NCBI GenBank assembly: GCA_963675945.1
Contig: OY780932.1
Location: 434,001 to 498,000, forward strand
Source: G963556115 sp963675945
GTDB taxonomy: Bacteria; Planctomycetota; SZUA-567
Length of the DNA: 64,000 nt
Direction: 5' to 3'
The position numbers and the translations under genes are program-made. Within the stretch, counting starts at the first letter, position 1. Every line of letters begins with the position of its first letter. The notes beneath the pieces were generated by a model, which was not told the DNA's origin, ran no database searches, and was given only the letters and a program-made list of their open reading frames with translations. Positions 10,401-18,603 of this stretch are shown here, piece by piece.

Positions 10401-11360
10401 TATCCCTAGATAATATCTTTGCGAAACCGAATTGCCTGCAATACACCGGTGTTTACCGGCACTCTCAAGCACTGCAATACTGGATAGTCTTGCAAGCGCC
10501 TCCTCCTCCTGAGTATAACTCTCCTCGGTATTTTCCAACACCGCCACCAGCTTGGGAAGGTCAGCATGCTGTTTATCCTGTAACGCATTCACGGCCGAAC
10601 CCAGTGCCGCCATAGTATGGGAGTATTTACTTATCATAAGCTCATTTTCAGCAATACCCAATATATCTTTGAGCGCCCGGGCAATACCTTCATTGGCAGA
10701 GACACCACCGACAAATAAAACCGGTTTATTTATTACCGCATTTTTAACCACGCCAGCCTTATAGTTCCGTACTACAGCATAAGCCAGACCAAGAAGGATA
10801 TCTTCAACCGGTACTCCCTCTTGCTGATGATGAGTAATATCAGTCTTGGCAAATACGCTGCACCTCCCGGCAATTCTTGGAATTGATTCTGCGTTTGCGA
10901 CATTCTTGGAGTAATCCTCAAGCTCCAAACCCAACCTGGACATCTGCTCCTCCAAGAATGATCCCGTACCGGATGAGCAATTGGAATTCATTGCCAGCTT
11001 TATTCCACTCAAATTTTCTTGTGCAAAATCAGTGATAAATTTAGCACTCTCTCCCCCAATTTCAATAATTGATCTACTCTCAGGATGCAACTTCAGACTA
11101 CCGCTGAGAGTAGCACTGATCTCGTTGATTCCGGCAATATACCCCAGCTTACTGAGAAATTTACTCGCACTCCCCGTTACCGCCCCATAGCGTATTTCCC
11201 GAAACCCGAAATTCCGCTGCACTTCAGCCAGGATCTTTAATAATTTTGGCTTTATTGCCCCTTTATGCCGCTGATACCTGCTAAAAATAATCTCTTCTGT
11301 TTCATCAAGCAGCACTACCTTTAGCGCTGAATACCCTATGTCAATTCCAATACTATACAT
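7401..11360 (-). CDS. Giant 2-hydroxyacyl-CoA dehydratase activase-like protein
   Basis: 1319 residues. Two BcrA/BadF-type ATPase modules lie in tandem: the first opens with GIDIGYSALKVVLLD and contains CSSGTGSFLEEQ and GRCSVFAKTDI; the second (from ~residue 320) opens with GIDIGSTSTNLVLID and contains CAAGTGSFIEEQ and ERCTVFIEASI. The cysteines before GTGSF match the 4Fe-4S ligand of activases. The C-terminal half is DUF2229/HgdD-like, with conserved cysteine stretches such as DETCFPVKL, NYGCAYMQ and HHGCGPDS. Family members use ATP hydrolysis to drive low-potential electron transfer; the substrate is unknown. ATG at 11360 follows GGAGGG. It lies 76 bp downstream of a MarR gene in the same direction and has its own copy of the operator-like palindrome. 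Confidence 0.85.
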   Translation of the reverse strand: MYSIGIDIGYSALKVVLLDETEEIIFSRYQRHKGAIKPKLLKILAEVQRNFGFREIRYGAVTGSASKFLSKLGYIAGINEISATLSGSLKLHPESRSIIEIGGESAKFITDFAQENLSGIKLAMNSNCSSGTGSFLEEQMSRLGLELEDYSKNVANAESIPRIAGRCSVFAKTDITHHQQEGVPVEDILLGLAYAVVRNYKAGVVKNAVINKPVLFVGGVSANEGIARALKDILGIAENELMISKYSHTMAALGSAVNALQDKQHADLPKLVAVLENTEESYTQEEEALARLSSIAVLESAGKHRCIAGNSVSQRYYLGIDIGSTSTNLVLIDQHNKIAAYKYLRTLGNPVKAVKEGLLEIKEGAYGKVEIAGVATTGSGRYMIADILGADIIKDEITAQARAAVAFDPEVDTIFEIGGQDSKFISINNGKVVDFQMNKICAAGTGSFIEEQSKKFDIPISDFGSIALQSARPINLGERCTVFIEASIASCLAKGAELPDIAAGLCYSIVKNYLNRVVGQKKVGKKIFFQGGVAFNAGVVNAFRLMTGKEIIIPPFFSVTGAYGAAILAKENTVGTTKFKGFNTILEQEDRVRDNKADRQPKEEGFDTEVRELIFENYTGELDKTKKTIGIPRGLFTYGMFSMFYEVFTTLGYNVVLSEPTNEQTIELGQQYSLDETCFPVKLITGHVMELVAKDVDYIFFPDLHSVEHPDSPSRKNYGCAYMQLAFKVMNQAAGLDKRGIELLSPTFAFSMGKEFMMKSFSQMGRQLNKSHEETMSAMQAGMKAFQGFEERIKEYSLKIMDNIKPEEKVFVLISKIYGVADPVLNLGIPAKLAELGYKVLPFYALAQGDISAEYANMFWPFGQHILEPAQLIREHPNLYAVFLSHHGCGPDSILSHYVKEIMEDKPYLQIEVDEHASDVGVITRIEAFINSLGESMKIDKTITDYCAEIEHTAVCFLDKPDKDLTVLIPNLYPYAEIIRSLLESKGYQAKVLPPTTRSSVDRGRRFAITEEYFSLTALLGDIFREVEESPNTKVSVLLAQNEGTETDGQYSRILQTKLDEAGLANVSIVSPFAEDLLLVEDGLFMEIFWAIIAGDLVLAAPLKSRESYLAEINKIILEGRLSLHNLLAISQRICSDLERCSFKKTLLIVGEVYVLYNDYLNNYRLRSLEERGYRILYSAFSEALWMFLQDYLEQNSLTGKADIAKKVSILKLQIERISDSLQEFSPFENNLENLISCADSSVGYYSGAFGRFRQAKLLTVKNRVDGIITASSMYENTGIVMNILSKGYNISKPVLNLTFDGNNNESDDLKIESFIYYL

Positions 11361-11385
11361 AATCCAACCCTCCTGCGCATAATGC

Positions 11386-11400
11386 GTATGGTAACCATAC
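11386..11400. promoter_or_regulatory. MarR-type operator copy 1
   Basis: The perfect palindrome GTATGGTAACCATAC lies in the gap between marR and the activase gene, 26 bp upstream of the activase start. It is identical to the site beside the marR start. A second, overlapping 11-bp palindrome, CGCATAATGCG (11376-11386), touches it. Confidence 0.75.
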
Positions 11401-11436
11401 ACTACCTCTAAAAAAATATCTTCCTATTCCATTTTC

Positions 11437-11889
11437 TTATTTTAGCTGATCCCTTATTTCAGTTAAAAACGCCTCAAATTTTGTGAAAAAACCAACTATA
11501 ATTTCAATCTCAGCGTTATCAAGCTGTTCATTATACTTCATAAAATTATTCTCGCTATTTTCATGAATTGTTTGATGATAGGCCAGTATTTTCATCCCTG
11601 CCGCCGAGACCGTGAGGGTCATTTTTGAAGCATTATCAAGAGCCTGAGCCTTGATAATATAGCCTTTTTTTTCAAGTTTCTTTACCGCTTCTGAAACACT
11701 ACCTTTGGTAATCTCCAAGACTTTTGCCAGACCGGTCACACTTATCTGCGGATTACGCGCTATATTCATGAGCATATAAACTTCAGCATGATAAACCGTC
11801 GTTCCATCAAAATCATGTGGCAATTTTTCAATTTCATTCCACATTCTGGCGACTCTTTTAAATTTTCTCATAATCTGTAAATTATCCAT
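11437..11889 (-). CDS. MarR-family transcriptional regulator
   Basis: 150 residues with a central winged helix: ISVTGLAKVLEITKGSVSEA is the helix-turn-helix, followed by KKLEKKGYI and the wing. Flanking helices form the dimer domain. An identical 15-bp palindrome lies just upstream of its own start and upstream of the next gene, so it most likely represses both itself and the activase-like protein until an effector binds. The effector cannot be told from sequence, though the target suggests a CoA thioester, an aromatic compound or a redox signal. Confidence 0.88.
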   Translation of the reverse strand: MDNLQIMRKFKRVARMWNEIEKLPHDFDGTTVYHAEVYMLMNIARNPQISVTGLAKVLEITKGSVSEAVKKLEKKGYIIKAQALDNASKMTLTVSAAGMKILAYHQTIHENSENNFMKYNEQLDNAEIEIIVGFFTKFEAFLTEIRDQLK

Positions 11890-11898
11890 AGTTATAGT

Positions 11899-11913
11899 GT
11901 ATGGTAACCATAC
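11899..11913. promoter_or_regulatory. MarR-type operator copy 2 (autoregulation)
   Basis: GTATGGTAACCATAC, identical to the copy at 11386, starts 10 bp upstream of the marR start. A minus-strand TTGACA (complement of 11918-11923) is immediately upstream, so the palindrome occupies the spacer of the likely marR promoter, a classic repressor position. Confidence 0.8.
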
Positions 11914-12053
11914 TCTATGTCAAGACATTTTTCCTTCTTATCATTTTACCCACCCCACAAAACCACAATTATACTCACAAACATTGCAATACCTCCCGTA
12001 GTAAATATAATACTCATATAGTACTTGAACAAATACCGGTTAAGGACAGTATA

Positions 12054-12494
12054 ATGAGCAAACGTGGTAACAGTAGAAGCAAGAAAAATCTCGGGGGCAG
12101 CAAGGGTCAAAACCGGAGTCAGAGTGAGAATTTCCTCACAAAAAATCGAAAAAAGGAAGGAGTACAGACTACTGCCAGCGGATTGCAATACAGCGTACTC
12201 GAAGCGGTTGACGGCTCCAAACCTTATGCACATGACCGGGTACGAGTAGATCAACGCGCCTGGCTGATAGGGGGCAAGATTCTGGATGATACCTACCGGG
12301 AAGGGGTACCGCTGGAGTTTGACCTCAATGAGGTTATCGAGGGGTATCAGGAAGGTCTGATGCTGATGGGGGTAGGGAGTAAATACCGGCTCTATGTACC
12401 GCCGGAGCTAGGCTGGGGCGAGAAGGGCTCGGGAGGGCGAATCGGCCCGAATGCAGTGGTTATCTTCGAGGTTCGCCTACTCAAGATACTCTAA
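12054..12494 (+). CDS. FKBP-type peptidyl-prolyl isomerase
   Basis: 146 residues. A highly basic, low-complexity N-terminal tail (about 40 residues, many K, R, S, N, G) precedes one FKBP domain with GLQYSVLEA, G-KILDDTYREG, PLEFDLNEVIEGYQEGL and PPELGWGEKG...I. It catalyses proline cis-trans isomerisation. There is no signal peptide, unlike most FkpA/FklB-type proteins with this domain form, so it is probably cytoplasmic; the basic tail could bind nucleic acid or ribosomes. ATG at 12054 has AAGGACAG upstream, and longer in-frame starts reach into the marR promoter. Confidence 0.85.
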   Translation: MSKRGNSRSKKNLGGSKGQNRSQSENFLTKNRKKEGVQTTASGLQYSVLEAVDGSKPYAHDRVRVDQRAWLIGGKILDDTYREGVPLEFDLNEVIEGYQEGLMLMGVGSKYRLYVPPELGWGEKGSGGRIGPNAVVIFEVRLLKIL

Positions 12495-12641
12495 CTCACG
12501 CTCTCTACTAGCGCTACGCCATACTCTCAGAATCAGACACAGACTGTTTTTAATGATTTTTTTAGTGACTAGCCCCCATATATCAAGTATCATATAAGGT
12601 CGCATTTATTATATCCAGTTAGTAAAGAGACAGGCAATACA

Positions 12642-15600
12642 ATGGCAAAGAACCTCAATGAAATTGAGAAAAAGCGTAAATCACTACTTGCAATATATCG
12701 ACGTCTACTCCCAGCGCAATCATGGATGATGCAGCTGCTATCGGTCATCTACGAACCCACCCCTGCCTCCGACATTGCCAGGTGTGCAGCCAAATGCGGG
12801 CGCAGCACCCGCGATACCAGCAAGCTTCTGGAAGAGCTGATACAATTTGAACTGATTGAGGCTACTCCCAACGGCCTCCGCGCCATCCCCCTTATCCGCG
12901 AGCCAATCATCCGTGCAACGCTCCAGACCGGCACCCTCCATACCTTTATCGGTGCCATACGCGATACACTCTGGCGCAATACCGGCTGGTCTGAGAAAGA
13001 AATCTTCACCTACGAACAAGCTCTCGCCCGACTTAGATCGGCTTTCTATCAACGGAACTCAAAATCCTTTTATGAGATGCTGGAGCATACAACCAGACTC
13101 TTTCCCGCTGAGGTCGCCAACAACCACCCTCTCGTCCTATTCTGTGAACCGGTAGACAAGCAATTCATGGTCACCCTCCCGCCACGTTTATTGATGGAGA
13201 CCTGCGTTGCCTTGCTCTCGCACGCCGTACGCAATCTTGAAGCTGCCGACGAAGCCTTCAATACCCTCAAGGACTTTGCCAGTTCCAAACCAGAGGTTCC
13301 GGCTCCCTCGGTATACCTCTTTCCCCAGTGGATATACCGGGGCAGGCCTGCTGCTGCCAGAAAACTACTAAAGGTCATTACCGGCAACGAAGAGATAATC
13401 CTGCGCGGTTGGGCAGACTTTATCTCCGGAAAGTACGAACAGGCACAGGAGAACTTCGCCATTGCGCTGAAGCAATGGGAGGGAAATCCCCCTACCCTGT
13501 TGGGTATCTTTATCGCCCTCTCGCTCATCCATGAAGGCAATACTTCAGAGGCCTACTATCTCTGTTCAAATCTTGCCGAGAAGACCGACGCAGCTCTTAC
13601 CGGCGCGGTACTGGCAATTCAGTGGTTCTGTATGCGCCAGGAAGATTGCCTGGATATTCAACCACCGGATCTTCCTGCCGACCCGAACCCTATCGTCAAA
13701 CTCATTATCTGGCTCATACTCTACTGGGAAGGGATGTTGGACTTTGCCGAATACGGCGAAGAGATAGCCGAGTACTTCGAAAAAGCGCGCCATAACGGTT
13801 ACAGCTGGTTTGCAGCCGAAGCGGCAGAGATTCTCGCCCGCATCGAGGGTAATAACCTGACCTGGGCGGCAAAGCTCGCCAATATCCGTAAGACCACAAA
13901 GACCAGCCCCCTGGTCAGTTTATTCAAACCCAAGGAACCCTGGCAGCGCCCACTAGCGGCTCTACTCAAATTACCTACCGAGATCGGTAGTGATGAGAAC
14001 AACGCTGGGGAGAACCGTCTCGCTTGGAATATGACCTTCGACGACAATACAGGCATCTGCGAACTCTACCCGGTGGAACAACGTCTCAACTCTAGTGGAC
14101 TGTGGAGTAAAGGCAGGAGGATATCCCTGCAGAAGCTGTTTGAGGAACGGGACGCCTTCCCGTTCCTGACATCTCAGGATCTGGAAATCTGCGCCGCTAT
14201 CGCCCCGGTGCACTATAGTGTTGGCCGCGGTTCAAAGCCTAGCTATGAACTCGATTACGACCGAGCTCTTCCCGCACTGGTTACCCATCCTCTGGTATTT
14301 CTCGAAGGCTCGAATAATATCCGTCTGGAAATCACCGCCGCCGAACCGGAGTTGATAGCCCTCAAGAATGGAAGTAATATTCAGATCAAGCTCGAACCGG
14401 AGATTACCGATGATATGACCATCGCCCTAAGCCGCAATGCCTTTACCCGCATTCAGGTCACCAAGATCAGCCCTACCCACCAACGACTGGCCAAGATCCT
14501 CGGCAAACACGGCCTGCTCATCCCTGAAGCAGGCTTTGAAGCTGCCCAACGTGCGGTGGAAGAACTCAGCAGCATGGTCACCGTCCAGACCGACCTCAAG
14601 ATTGCCAATAATGAATCCGAGACCATACTCGCCGACAACCGTCCGCGCCTGCATCTGATGCCGGCAGGTTCCGGACTGCGCCTGGAGATCCTCTACCGCC
14701 CCTTCGGCCAGGAGGGTGGATATTACCGCCCCGGAGTCGGAGCCCAGACCATAGTCGCCGACTTCGCCGGAAAGCGCAAAATAACCACTCGGAATCTGCG
14801 TAAAGAGGTAGAGGAGGTAGAGGATATCATCAAGCTCTGCCCGACTCTACTGCACACCGATCGCGAGGATGGGATCTGGAATATAGACGATGCCATCGAC
14901 TGCCTAGAACTACTGGTAGAGCTGCATGAGATAGCTGAACGTATTGTTATCGAATGGCCCCGCGGTGGACAGGTCAGCATCCGCGGGCAATCCGCAACCT
15001 CCTCACTCGGCCTGAAGATTGAGAAGAAGAACGACTGGTTCGCCGTAAGCGGCAAGGTTGAAGTCGATGCCGATCTGGTCATTGACATGAAACGCCTCAT
15101 TGAGATGTCCAGACACTCCAAAGGGCGTTTTATCCCCTTGGGTGAAGACAAGTATCTCGCTCTGACCGACAATTTCCGTAAACGCATAGAGGAGATTGCC
15201 GCCTTCAGCGAGATCAAAAATGATGAAATCATGATCAATCCTCTTGCCGCCCTGGCGCTGGAAGACATAGCTGAGGAGGCAGGAGAACTAAAGGCCGATA
15301 TCGAATGGAAAAAACAGGTAGGAAAACTCAGAAGTCCACAGAATTTTGCCGTCCCCTCCACCCTGCAGACTGAACTTAGAGACTACCAGTTCGACGGCTT
15401 CCAGTGGTTATCCACTCTAGCTGAATGGCGCGTAGGTGCCTGCCTCGCCGATGATATGGGGTTGGGCAAAACTATTCAGACCTTGGCGCTGCTTACGGCT
15501 CGCGGCCGGGGAGGACCGGCTCTGGTCATCGCCCCAACCTCGGTCTGTTTCAACTGGATAAATGAAACCACCAAGTTTACCCCTTCCCTTTCCCCTCAAC

Positions 15601-16751
15601 TCTTCGGAATTGACGACCGGGAGAAGATGCTGGAAGATGCTGGAAAATTCGACCTTATCGTCTGTAGTTATGCTATGCTCCAACAGGAGGCAGAGATACT
15701 GACCGACAAGAAATGGCACACCATAGTTCTCGATGAAGCCCAGGCGATCAAGAATGCCGCAACCAAACGCTCCAAAGCCGCAATGGCACTCAAGGGTGAT
15801 TTCAAGATGGTCACCACCGGCACCCCACTGGAGAACCATCTCGGCGAATTATGGAATATCTTCCGCTTCATCAACCCCGGGCTCCTCGGCAGCCACAAGC
15901 GTTTTGCCCAACGTTTTTCCATTCCTATTGAGAAGGATAACAGTCTCGAAGCCAAAGAACGCCTGAAAAAACTAATCAAACCCTTTATCCTCCGGCGTAA
16001 CAAGAGTCAGGTACTGGATGAACTCCCATCTCGAACCGAGATAACCAAGACCATCGCGATGTCAACAGAAGAGACCGCCTTTTACGAAGCACTCCGTAGC
16101 AAGGCACTGGAGGATATTGAGAATTCCCGAGAACAGAGTGGAAACCGACGTGACGGAATTCAGATTCTCGCCGAAATTATGCGCCTGCGCCGTGCCTGCT
16201 GTAATGCCCGGCTAGTACGTGAGAATGCTGATATCGAGAGTTCAAAGCTCAAAGAATTCGGTGAAATCGCTCAAGAGCTGGTCGAGAACAATCACAAGGC
16301 GCTGGTCTTCAGCCAATTTGTCGATCATCTTCAGATTATCAAGGATTATCTCCAGGAGAAAGGCTATACCTTCCAGTATCTTGACGGCTCGACCCCGGCC
16401 AAAAAGCGTGAACAACTGGTAGAAGATTTTCAGGATGGCGATGGCGATTTCTTCCTGATCAGCCTCAAAGCTGGTGGCCAGGGTCTCAACCTGACCGCTG
16501 CCGACTATGTTATCCATATGGATCCCTGGTGGAACCCGGCGGTAGAGGATCAGGCCTCGGATCGTGCCCACCGCATAGGTCAGACCCGACCGGTAACCAT
16601 CTACCGACTGGTAACTAGCGGCACAATTGAAGAGAAAATACTCGAACTGCACAAGCACAAACGCTCTCTGGCCAAGGATCTGCTGGAAGGCAGCGATCTG
16701 GGCGGGCGCATCAGTGCTGAGGAACTGCTCGATCTAATCCGCTCAAACTGA
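12642..16751 (+). CDS. SNF2-family DNA helicase/translocase
   Basis: 1369 residues. The C-terminal third is a complete SNF2 ATPase: DDMGLGKTIQ (Walker A, ~residue 936), DEAQAIKN (motif II, ~1030), TTGTPLENHLGELW (III), and in the second lobe FSQFVDHL, GQGLNLTAADYVIHMDPWWN and QASDRAHRIGQTRP (VI, ~1304). The ~900-residue N-terminal part has helical repeat-like segments and no domain I can name with certainty. Bacterial members of this type translocate on duplex DNA and often occur in stress or defence contexts; here no partner genes lie beside it. It stands alone on the plus strand and converges with rfbC through a hairpin-rich gap. Confidence 0.9.
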   Translation: MAKNLNEIEKKRKSLLAIYRRLLPAQSWMMQLLSVIYEPTPASDIARCAAKCGRSTRDTSKLLEELIQFELIEATPNGLRAIPLIREPIIRATLQTGTLHTFIGAIRDTLWRNTGWSEKEIFTYEQALARLRSAFYQRNSKSFYEMLEHTTRLFPAEVANNHPLVLFCEPVDKQFMVTLPPRLLMETCVALLSHAVRNLEAADEAFNTLKDFASSKPEVPAPSVYLFPQWIYRGRPAAARKLLKVITGNEEIILRGWADFISGKYEQAQENFAIALKQWEGNPPTLLGIFIALSLIHEGNTSEAYYLCSNLAEKTDAALTGAVLAIQWFCMRQEDCLDIQPPDLPADPNPIVKLIIWLILYWEGMLDFAEYGEEIAEYFEKARHNGYSWFAAEAAEILARIEGNNLTWAAKLANIRKTTKTSPLVSLFKPKEPWQRPLAALLKLPTEIGSDENNAGENRLAWNMTFDDNTGICELYPVEQRLNSSGLWSKGRRISLQKLFEERDAFPFLTSQDLEICAAIAPVHYSVGRGSKPSYELDYDRALPALVTHPLVFLEGSNNIRLEITAAEPELIALKNGSNIQIKLEPEITDDMTIALSRNAFTRIQVTKISPTHQRLAKILGKHGLLIPEAGFEAAQRAVEELSSMVTVQTDLKIANNESETILADNRPRLHLMPAGSGLRLEILYRPFGQEGGYYRPGVGAQTIVADFAGKRKITTRNLRKEVEEVEDIIKLCPTLLHTDREDGIWNIDDAIDCLELLVELHEIAERIVIEWPRGGQVSIRGQSATSSLGLKIEKKNDWFAVSGKVEVDADLVIDMKRLIEMSRHSKGRFIPLGEDKYLALTDNFRKRIEEIAAFSEIKNDEIMINPLAALALEDIAEEAGELKADIEWKKQVGKLRSPQNFAVPSTLQTELRDYQFDGFQWLSTLAEWRVGACLADDMGLGKTIQTLALLTARGRGGPALVIAPTSVCFNWINETTKFTPSLSPQLFGIDDREKMLEDAGKFDLIVCSYAMLQQEAEILTDKKWHTIVLDEAQAIKNAATKRSKAAMALKGDFKMVTTGTPLENHLGELWNIFRFINPGLLGSHKRFAQRFSIPIEKDNSLEAKERLKKLIKPFILRRNKSQVLDELPSRTEITKTIAMSTEETAFYEALRSKALEDIENSREQSGNRRDGIQILAEIMRLRRACCNARLVRENADIESSKLKEFGEIAQELVENNHKALVFSQFVDHLQIIKDYLQEKGYTFQYLDGSTPAKKREQLVEDFQDGDGDFFLISLKAGGQGLNLTAADYVIHMDPWWNPAVEDQASDRAHRIGQTRPVTIYRLVTSGTIEEKILELHKHKRSLAKDLLEGSDLGGRISAEELLDLIRSN

Positions 16752-16791
16752 GAATAAATTGTGTATTACTTTGAGTAACTAGTCGCTGCTG

Positions 16792-16899
16792 AAAAACTTG
16801 CTTTAAAGCAGCGACGGAGGCGCTTCTGCGCCACCGTGCGCGTAATATAGTCATAAAAAAGAATAAGCGCACGGTGGGAAATCACATTGGTGATTTCCC
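16792..16899. repeat. Nested hairpins between convergent genes, including a 22-nt palindrome family copy
   Basis: Three stem-loops crowd the gap after the SNF2 gene. GTCGCTGCT/AGCAGCGAC (16792-16815). CCACCGTGCGC/GCGCACGGTGG (16831-16877), whose left arm abuts GGCGC-TTCT-GCGCC. Then GGGAAATCAC-ATTG-GTGATTTCCC (16876-16899), a member of the palindrome family seen at 56.0-56.2 and 60.4-61.3 kb. A degraded GAAAATTGC copy follows at 16917-16937. They could end transcription from both sides. Confidence 0.8.
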
Positions 16900-16944
16900 A
16901 TATCCTCATCAATACAGAAAATTGCCCGCGATCTTCCTTACCTG

Positions 16945-17514
16945 CTACTTACCGGTATAAACCGGCAATTCACTCTCCGGAAGCTGCGCAAAGCGCTTCC
17001 CTGCCTGATCCTTGGCCGAGAGTATCAACCCCGCTTCATCCTCCACTCCCCAGTCAACACCCAAATTCGGATCATTCCAAAGAATGGTTCGCTCGGTCTC
17101 AGGCGCATAAAAGTCCGAACATTTATAGAGAAATTCCGTTCCTTCATTCAGAGTATAGAATCCATGAGCCAAACCTTGAGGAATATAGAGCATCCGTTTA
17201 TTCTCCGCCGAGAGTACGGCACCAAACCACTTGCCGAAGGTTGGGCTTCCTCGCCTGATATCTACCGCCACATCATACACCGCCCCGGCGACTACCCGCA
17301 CCAGCTTCGCCTGCTCCCGCCCAAGCTGATAATGCAACCCACGCAAAACCCCGGCGCCAGACATGCTATGGTTATCCTGAACAAACTCGGTGTCAATCCC
17401 CAATTCGGCAAAGACCTTCCGCGAATAGACCTCCATAAAGAAGCCCCGCGCATCACCAAAGACCTTCGGTTCAAGCAGGTACACACCGTCTATATTTGTC
17501 TCTAACTTCTTCAT
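16945..17514 (-). CDS. rfbC: dTDP-4-dehydrorhamnose 3,5-epimerase
   Basis: 189 residues, normal for RmlC. The cupin core carries DNHSMSGAGVLRGLHYQ with the catalytic His, VYDVAVDIRRGSPTFG and IPQGLAHGFYTL. It converts dTDP-4-dehydro-6-deoxyglucose to the L-lyxo form, the third step of dTDP-L-rhamnose synthesis. The start overlaps the rfbA stop by 4 bp, so the two are co-translated. rfbB and rfbD are not here, so the pathway must be completed elsewhere. Confidence 0.95.
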   Translation of the reverse strand: MKKLETNIDGVYLLEPKVFGDARGFFMEVYSRKVFAELGIDTEFVQDNHSMSGAGVLRGLHYQLGREQAKLVRVVAGAVYDVAVDIRRGSPTFGKWFGAVLSAENKRMLYIPQGLAHGFYTLNEGTEFLYKCSDFYAPETERTILWNDPNLGVDWGVEDEAGLILSAKDQAGKRFAQLPESELPVYTGK

Positions 17515-18398
17515 AGCCCTGTCTGTCCGTAAATTCCCTTAACCAGATTCCGTAGATAATCCCCGTATGCACTCTTCCCGTGAGCCGCCGTGACCTCACG
17601 CAGCTTTTCTGCGCTGAGCCAACCATACTCAAAAGCTATCTCTTCCAGACACGCCACCTTCAAACCCTGACGCTTCTCGATAGCCCTGACAAATTCACCC
17701 GCCTCCATCAGACTCTCATTGGTACCAGTATCGAGCCAAGCCACACCTCTGCCGAAACGCTGCACCGACAGCTTACCCGCCTGGAGATAGAGCATATTGA
17801 GATCAGTTATCTCCAGCTCACCTCTAGCGCTCGGCTTGAGGTTTCTGGCATATTCAACCACTTTATTATCATAAAAATATATTCCCGGAACCGCATACTT
17901 ACTCTTTGGCCGCTCCGGTTTCTCCTCAAGCGATATTGCCTTCCCCTCTGCATCAAATTCTATAACCCCGTACCGCTCCGGGTCACTGACCGGATAACCA
18001 AAGACCACCGCCCCGTCTTCAAGCTCTGCCGCCTGCTGCAAGAGCTGGGTAAAACCATGCCCATAAAAAATATTATCCCCCAATACCAAGCAGCAAGAAT
18101 CACTACCGATAAACTCACTACCGATAATAAATGCCTGAGCCAATCCGTCTGGACTGGGTTGCGCCGCATACTCCAGCCTGACGCCGAATCTGTCACCATT
18201 ACCGAGCAAACGCTCAAACATCGGCAGATCATGTGGCGTACTGATAATCAGGATCTCCCTGATTCCAGCCAATAGCAGCGCACTCAAAGGATAGTAGATC
18301 ATCGGCTTATCATAGATCGGTAGGAGCTGCTTACTGATCGCCAGGGTTATCGGATGGAGTCTGGAGCCGGCTCCTCCAGCCAGAACAATACCTTTCAT
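17511..18398 (-). CDS. rfbA: Glucose-1-phosphate thymidylyltransferase
   Basis: 295 residues, full length. The nucleotidyltransferase signature GGAGSRLHPITLAISKQLLP is followed by YDKPMIYYPLS, VLGDNIFYGHGF and EEKPERPKSKYAVPGIYFYD, characteristic of RmlA. It makes dTDP-glucose from glucose 1-phosphate and dTTP, the committed step to dTDP-rhamnose for envelope glycans. First gene of the rfbA-rfbC pair, transcribed divergently from the LysM protein gene. Confidence 0.95.
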   Translation of the reverse strand: MKGIVLAGGAGSRLHPITLAISKQLLPIYDKPMIYYPLSALLLAGIREILIISTPHDLPMFERLLGNGDRFGVRLEYAAQPSPDGLAQAFIIGSEFIGSDSCCLVLGDNIFYGHGFTQLLQQAAELEDGAVVFGYPVSDPERYGVIEFDAEGKAISLEEKPERPKSKYAVPGIYFYDNKVVEYARNLKPSARGELEITDLNMLYLQAGKLSVQRFGRGVAWLDTGTNESLMEAGEFVRAIEKRQGLKVACLEEIAFEYGWLSAEKLREVTAAHGKSAYGDYLRNLVKGIYGQTGL

Positions 18399-18603
18399 TA
18401 TACCTTCTTTCTATAGTTTATTGTACTTTATAAGTCTCAATAATTTTAACCATATTCCGAAGTTAAGCAAATTATTATTGAGCTAAATAACATATAAAAA
18501 AACACTTTTCTCTAATTTCGACTGTAGTTGAACTCATAACAATTCCGATAAAATCAACAGAAGTATACTAAACAATATTTATTTCTACTATTGGAGAGGC
18601 AAG

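Noticed and set aside
12642..16751. SNF2 helicase as part of a defence island
   Set aside because: Neighbours are FKBP and rhamnose genes; no nuclease, methylase or other defence partner is adjacent.
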